A stretch of 64,000 nucleotides of DNA, from positions 76,968 through 140,967 of the forward strand of contig CAUZCL010000006.1 of NCBI GenBank assembly GCA_963578475.1. The letters are read 5' to 3'. The notes under the pieces were generated by a model. The model worked only from the letters and a program-made list of their open reading frames with translations, did no database searches and was not told the origin of the DNA. Source of the stretch: SMYC01 sp963578475 (GTDB lineage Bacteria > Acidobacteriota > Vicinamibacteria > Marinacidobacterales > SMYC01). How positions within the stretch are numbered: the first letter of the stretch is position 1; every line of letters starts with the position of its first letter. Positions 61,756 through 64,000 of this stretch are shown here, piece by piece. The position numbers and the translations under genes were made by a program.

Positions 61756-62841
61756 CTACGAAATCGACTCATTCGAGAGCTCGATGAGCTCGCTGCCGAG
61801 AAGCCTCTTGAAAATTGACAGAACATCTTGCTCGATCATCGGGCAGATCTTCATGATGGAATCCACGTCCCATTCTCCGTTGACGCGGGAGAGGACGAAG
61901 CCTTCTTGGGCGTCGAGGTCGAGCTCCGCGAGCTCGCTGAGCGTCACCCTGAGGCGTGGCACGGCGGCGCTAGGGATCTCCGAGACCTCATCCAAGTCAT
62001 CGAGGATGGCTTCAATCTTTATCTTGAAAAGCGTTGCATGTTTGTTCTGCGGATCGAACTCTAGAGCGGCCTGGAACTTCTCGAGCGCCTTCTGATAATC
62101 GCCCGCACTGTAAAGGCTCGCCCCCGTCTCGAGTTTCTCTCGAAGCTCCTTGACTTGCGTGTCTAAATCGATCTCCGCGGGCGAATCTTTGACCGCCACT
62201 AGTTTGCGACTGTGAAGCTCGAGTGCGATCTCCGCCATGTTCATACCGCGCTCGACGAGCTCGAGAACGCGCTGATCTTCTTCTGAGAGATCCTTCGCCT
62301 TGGCGATAGCGTTGGTGTCGGCCTCGAAGGTAGAAAGTCGGGACGGGAACACTTCGTGAATCCGACGCCACTCGTCGCTCCGGCGAGCACCTTCAAGGAT
62401 GACTCCGGTGAGGTCTAGAGGAAGGAATACCGGGATGCTCTCCGGCAGCGCGTCGTCCTCGAATGTGAACTCGCCATCCGCCCATAAAAAGCAATCGTAA
62501 ATGGCTTCTTCGGTCTTGATCTGAAGCAGCTCCTCGAGCACCTGCTCGGTGATCACTTTTGTGCCCACCAAAATCTGACCAAGTTGACGGTTGCTGGAAT
62601 CCTGTTCGATGAGGGCCTTGAAGAGGTCTTCCTCGGTGAGATGTCCCGAGCGGATCAAGAACTGACCGAGAGTTTCTCGAGGGCTGCTCGAGGTCGAGGA
62701 GAAAAGACGCCCTTTCTTGAAGAAGAGTTTTTTCTCGATCGGCCCGCGCCTCAATGTAATTGAGCCGGTCTTGAGGTTGTTTCCACACCATTGCAGCAGA
62801 TCTCCGAGCAAAATGGTGACGAGAGATCCTGTAAGGCCCAT
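61756..62841 (-). CDS. DUF4388 domain protein with TPR
   Basis: This 361-residue protein starts with a DUF4388/PATAN-like domain (about 1-100): GDLLQWCGNNLKTGSITLRR, then KKLFFKKGRLFSSTSSSPRE and GQFLIRSGHLTEEDLF. About 100-180 continues this region (EEAIYDCFLWADGEFTFEDD). A helical middle part follows, then a TPR-like repeat (ETGASLYSAGDYQKALEKFQ, about 235-265) and a C-terminal winged-helix-like tail. DUF4388 proteins occur in Myxococcota and Acidobacteriota, often near gliding, two-component or sporulation-like regulation. Cytoplasmic. Precise function unknown. Confidence 0.8.
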   Translation of the reverse strand: MGLTGSLVTILLGDLLQWCGNNLKTGSITLRRGPIEKKLFFKKGRLFSSTSSSPRETLGQFLIRSGHLTEEDLFKALIEQDSSNRQLGQILVGTKVITEQVLEELLQIKTEEAIYDCFLWADGEFTFEDDALPESIPVFLPLDLTGVILEGARRSDEWRRIHEVFPSRLSTFEADTNAIAKAKDLSEEDQRVLELVERGMNMAEIALELHSRKLVAVKDSPAEIDLDTQVKELREKLETGASLYSAGDYQKALEKFQAALEFDPQNKHATLFKIKIEAILDDLDEVSEIPSAAVPRLRVTLSELAELDLDAQEGFVLSRVNGEWDVDSIMKICPMIEQDVLSIFKRLLGSELIELSNESIS

Positions 62842-62896
62842 TGAGTGGCACTATTCTGAGGGCGCCACGGATTCGAGATCTCCGGACGATGTCGGC

Positions 62897-63424
62897 TCAC
62901 CCGGACAAGGACAGGTAGTCCCGCCAACTGTTGGGGACATCGTTCATGCCGTAGGTGATGGCGTGAGCGGGAAGGTAAGAGGGCTTTCTCGGCTGGCGCA
63001 CGAGGGTGAGCCCCGCCTCTCGAGGCGTCCGGCCACCTTTCTTCCGATTGCACTCGATACAGCAGGTGACGATGTTCTCCCAAACTTTGCGGCCGCCCCG
63101 CGACACGGGCACTACGTGATCGAAGGTCAACTCCGAAGCTCTGAATTGATTGGCACAATACTGGCATCGATACCTGTCACGAAGGTAGATATTCGAACGC
63201 GAAAATGGCACCTGATGAAAACGCCGGGCTACTCTTACGCGCCGGAGGAGCCTCAAGACGGACGGAAGTACGAACGAGATGCGAACCCCGCGAATCCGGC
63301 GGTCGTATGAGGCGATCACCTCGACCTTGCCCTTGACCAGCAGAACGATCGCTTTTTGCCAGGTGATGACTCTCAGCGGCTCGTAACTGGCGTTGAGCAG
63401 CAAGCTACGCATTAACGCGCGCAT
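62897..63424 (-). CDS. HNH endonuclease
   Basis: This 175-residue protein (alternative start 63412) begins MRSLLLNASYEPLRVITWQK, typical of a widely conserved HNH family. The nuclease domain has CQYCANQFRASELTFDHVVP, with the first Cys pair and His of the DH motif, then SRGGRKVWENIVTCCIECNR, with Asn and the second Cys pair. The end has the LPAHAITYGMNDVPNSWRDY motif often seen in these proteins. It cuts DNA in a metal-dependent manner. Members of this subgroup lie as single chromosomal genes in many bacteria; their role is unclear. No methyltransferase is adjacent. Confidence 0.92.
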   Translation of the reverse strand: MRALMRSLLLNASYEPLRVITWQKAIVLLVKGKVEVIASYDRRIRGVRISFVLPSVLRLLRRVRVARRFHQVPFSRSNIYLRDRYRCQYCANQFRASELTFDHVVPVSRGGRKVWENIVTCCIECNRKKGGRTPREAGLTLVRQPRKPSYLPAHAITYGMNDVPNSWRDYLSLSG

Positions 63425-63619
63425 CCGTGCGCTCTGGGCGCAAGAACCCGGCGCGCAGCACCGTGGCGGAACGGGCGTTGCCCGCGTTGCGTCCGAAACT
63501 AGCTTGACTGCCTGGGATAACCTCCGCGAACGTAGGGGAATGAACCCGTAAAGTCAGATTTTGGTATATGTTCCGCCAAAAGGATGTTGGTTGTCAAACC
63601 TATGGAGCAAAGGAGAAAC

Positions 63620-64000
63620 ATGCGCCTTCAAATAGCTGTTGTTGGGGCATCGCAGCCAAGCCAGGACGCTGCAAACGAAGCCGAGGCGGTGGGCGCGGCC
63701 ATCGCGGAAGCAGGAGCTACCCTCGTATGTGGAGGGCTTTTCGGGATCATGGAGGCAGCGGCGAAAGGGGCGCGCGAAAAGGGCGGGCACACTCTGGGCA
63801 TTCTGCCGGGAAACTCGCGGCTCGATGCCAACCCTTACATTGATTGCGCCGTCGCCACCGGACTCGGCGATTTCCGAAACTATCTCGTCGTGGCCACGGC
63901 CGACGCGGTGGTGGCCATGCCTGGCCGCTACGGCACGCTTTCGGAGATCGCGATCGCATTGACGTTAGGCAAACCGGTGGTGGGACTGGGTAGTTGGGAG
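63620..64000 (+). CDS. LOG/TIGR00725-family protein (cytokinin-riboside monophosphate hydrolase-like), partial
   Basis: Start ATG 63620 with a perfect AAGGAG ribosome binding site; the gene runs off the window after 127 codons. The sequence has a Rossmann start VVGASQPSQDAANEAEAVGA, then LVCGGLFGIMEAAAKGAREK (GGxxGxME motif) and TADAVVAMPGRYGTLSEIAI (PGGxGTxxE-like, here PGRYGTLSE). These features put it in the LOG-like superfamily (TIGR00725), which removes ribose-5-phosphate from nucleotide-type substrates in some members. One Gly of the PGG motif is Arg here. Length usually about 160-170 residues, so most is present. Confidence 0.85.
   Translation, partial: MRLQIAVVGASQPSQDAANEAEAVGAAIAEAGATLVCGGLFGIMEAAAKGAREKGGHTLGILPGNSRLDANPYIDCAVATGLGDFRNYLVVATADAVVAMPGRYGTLSEIAIALTLGKPVVGLGSWE

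Overview
The window looks like chromosomal DNA from a GC-rich, Gram-negative, free-living bacterium. It encodes lipoproteins with lipoboxes, an outer-membrane beta-barrel remnant, a TonB-domain remnant, type IV pilus retraction ATPase remnants and NtrC/ECF regulation. The large TPR + FG-GAP + ASPIC/UnbV protein, the DUF4388 protein, the solute-binding-protein/two-component operon and the many polytopic glycosyltransferases are typical of Acidobacteriota. That placement is inference from gene content; no rRNA or tRNA gene is present to confirm it.

Layout. 1-1767: decayed accessory DNA (IS256 transposase remnant, small basic ORF, unassigned DNA). 1768-4834 (minus): two GT4 glycosyltransferases and a coiled-coil protein. 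5155-6181: sigma-70 factor with an AT-rich leader and a strong terminator. 6227-8440: broken M20 peptidase, YjbQ, O-methyltransferase. 8458-13111 (minus): membrane-anchored family 5 solute-binding protein, sensor kinase and NtrC-type regulator, all overlapping. 13205-24167: PhzF, four polytopic membrane glycosyltransferase-like proteins, a lipid kinase, a YkgJ protein and RNase HI. 24194-26726: lipoprotein and an ABC-F ATPase with a terminator in its leader. 26775-32130: ASPIC/UnbV giant protein and a sulfatase-fold lipoprotein. 32255-38457: small unknown proteins, an ISAzo13-like/pilT chimera, a TPR protein, thiolase + CaiB-type CoA-transferase, a TonB-domain pseudogene and a striking array of hairpins with no ORF. 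38458-42199 (minus): another membrane glycosyltransferase, GT2, FmdB. 42276-50053: complete trp operon (E-G-D-C-F-B-A, then DAHP synthase) behind a promoter, a Trp-rich leader peptide and an attenuator. 50151-56121: FabZ (minus), then a tightly coupled aminotransferase / CoA-transferase A+B / class V aminotransferase / MATE operon. 56118-58930: HELIH-containing secreted protein and a chimera of truncated hutH with a truncated beta-barrel gene. 59031-64000: ECF sigma/anti-sigma pair, IPT-NHL protein, DUF4388 protein, HNH endonuclease and a partial LOG-like gene.

How genes work together. The trp block makes tryptophan from chorismate, with DAHP synthase feeding the upstream shikimate pathway, and carries the sequence hallmarks of leader-peptide attenuation. 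The glycosyltransferase-like genes probably serve cell-surface polysaccharide or glycolipid assembly. The SBP-kinase-NtrC operon has no permease or ATPase and may sense a ligand rather than import it. The aminotransferase/CoA-transferase operon looks like an amino-acid or amino-acyl catabolic module with an exporter.

The window has an unusual number of broken or chimeric genes (IS256, M20, pilT, TonB, hutH, beta-barrel, and a thiolase with an internal deletion). These could be true decay or partly indel errors in the assembly. The least explained signals are the hairpin array at 38029-38447, the trp attenuator and the terminator in the ABC-F leader.
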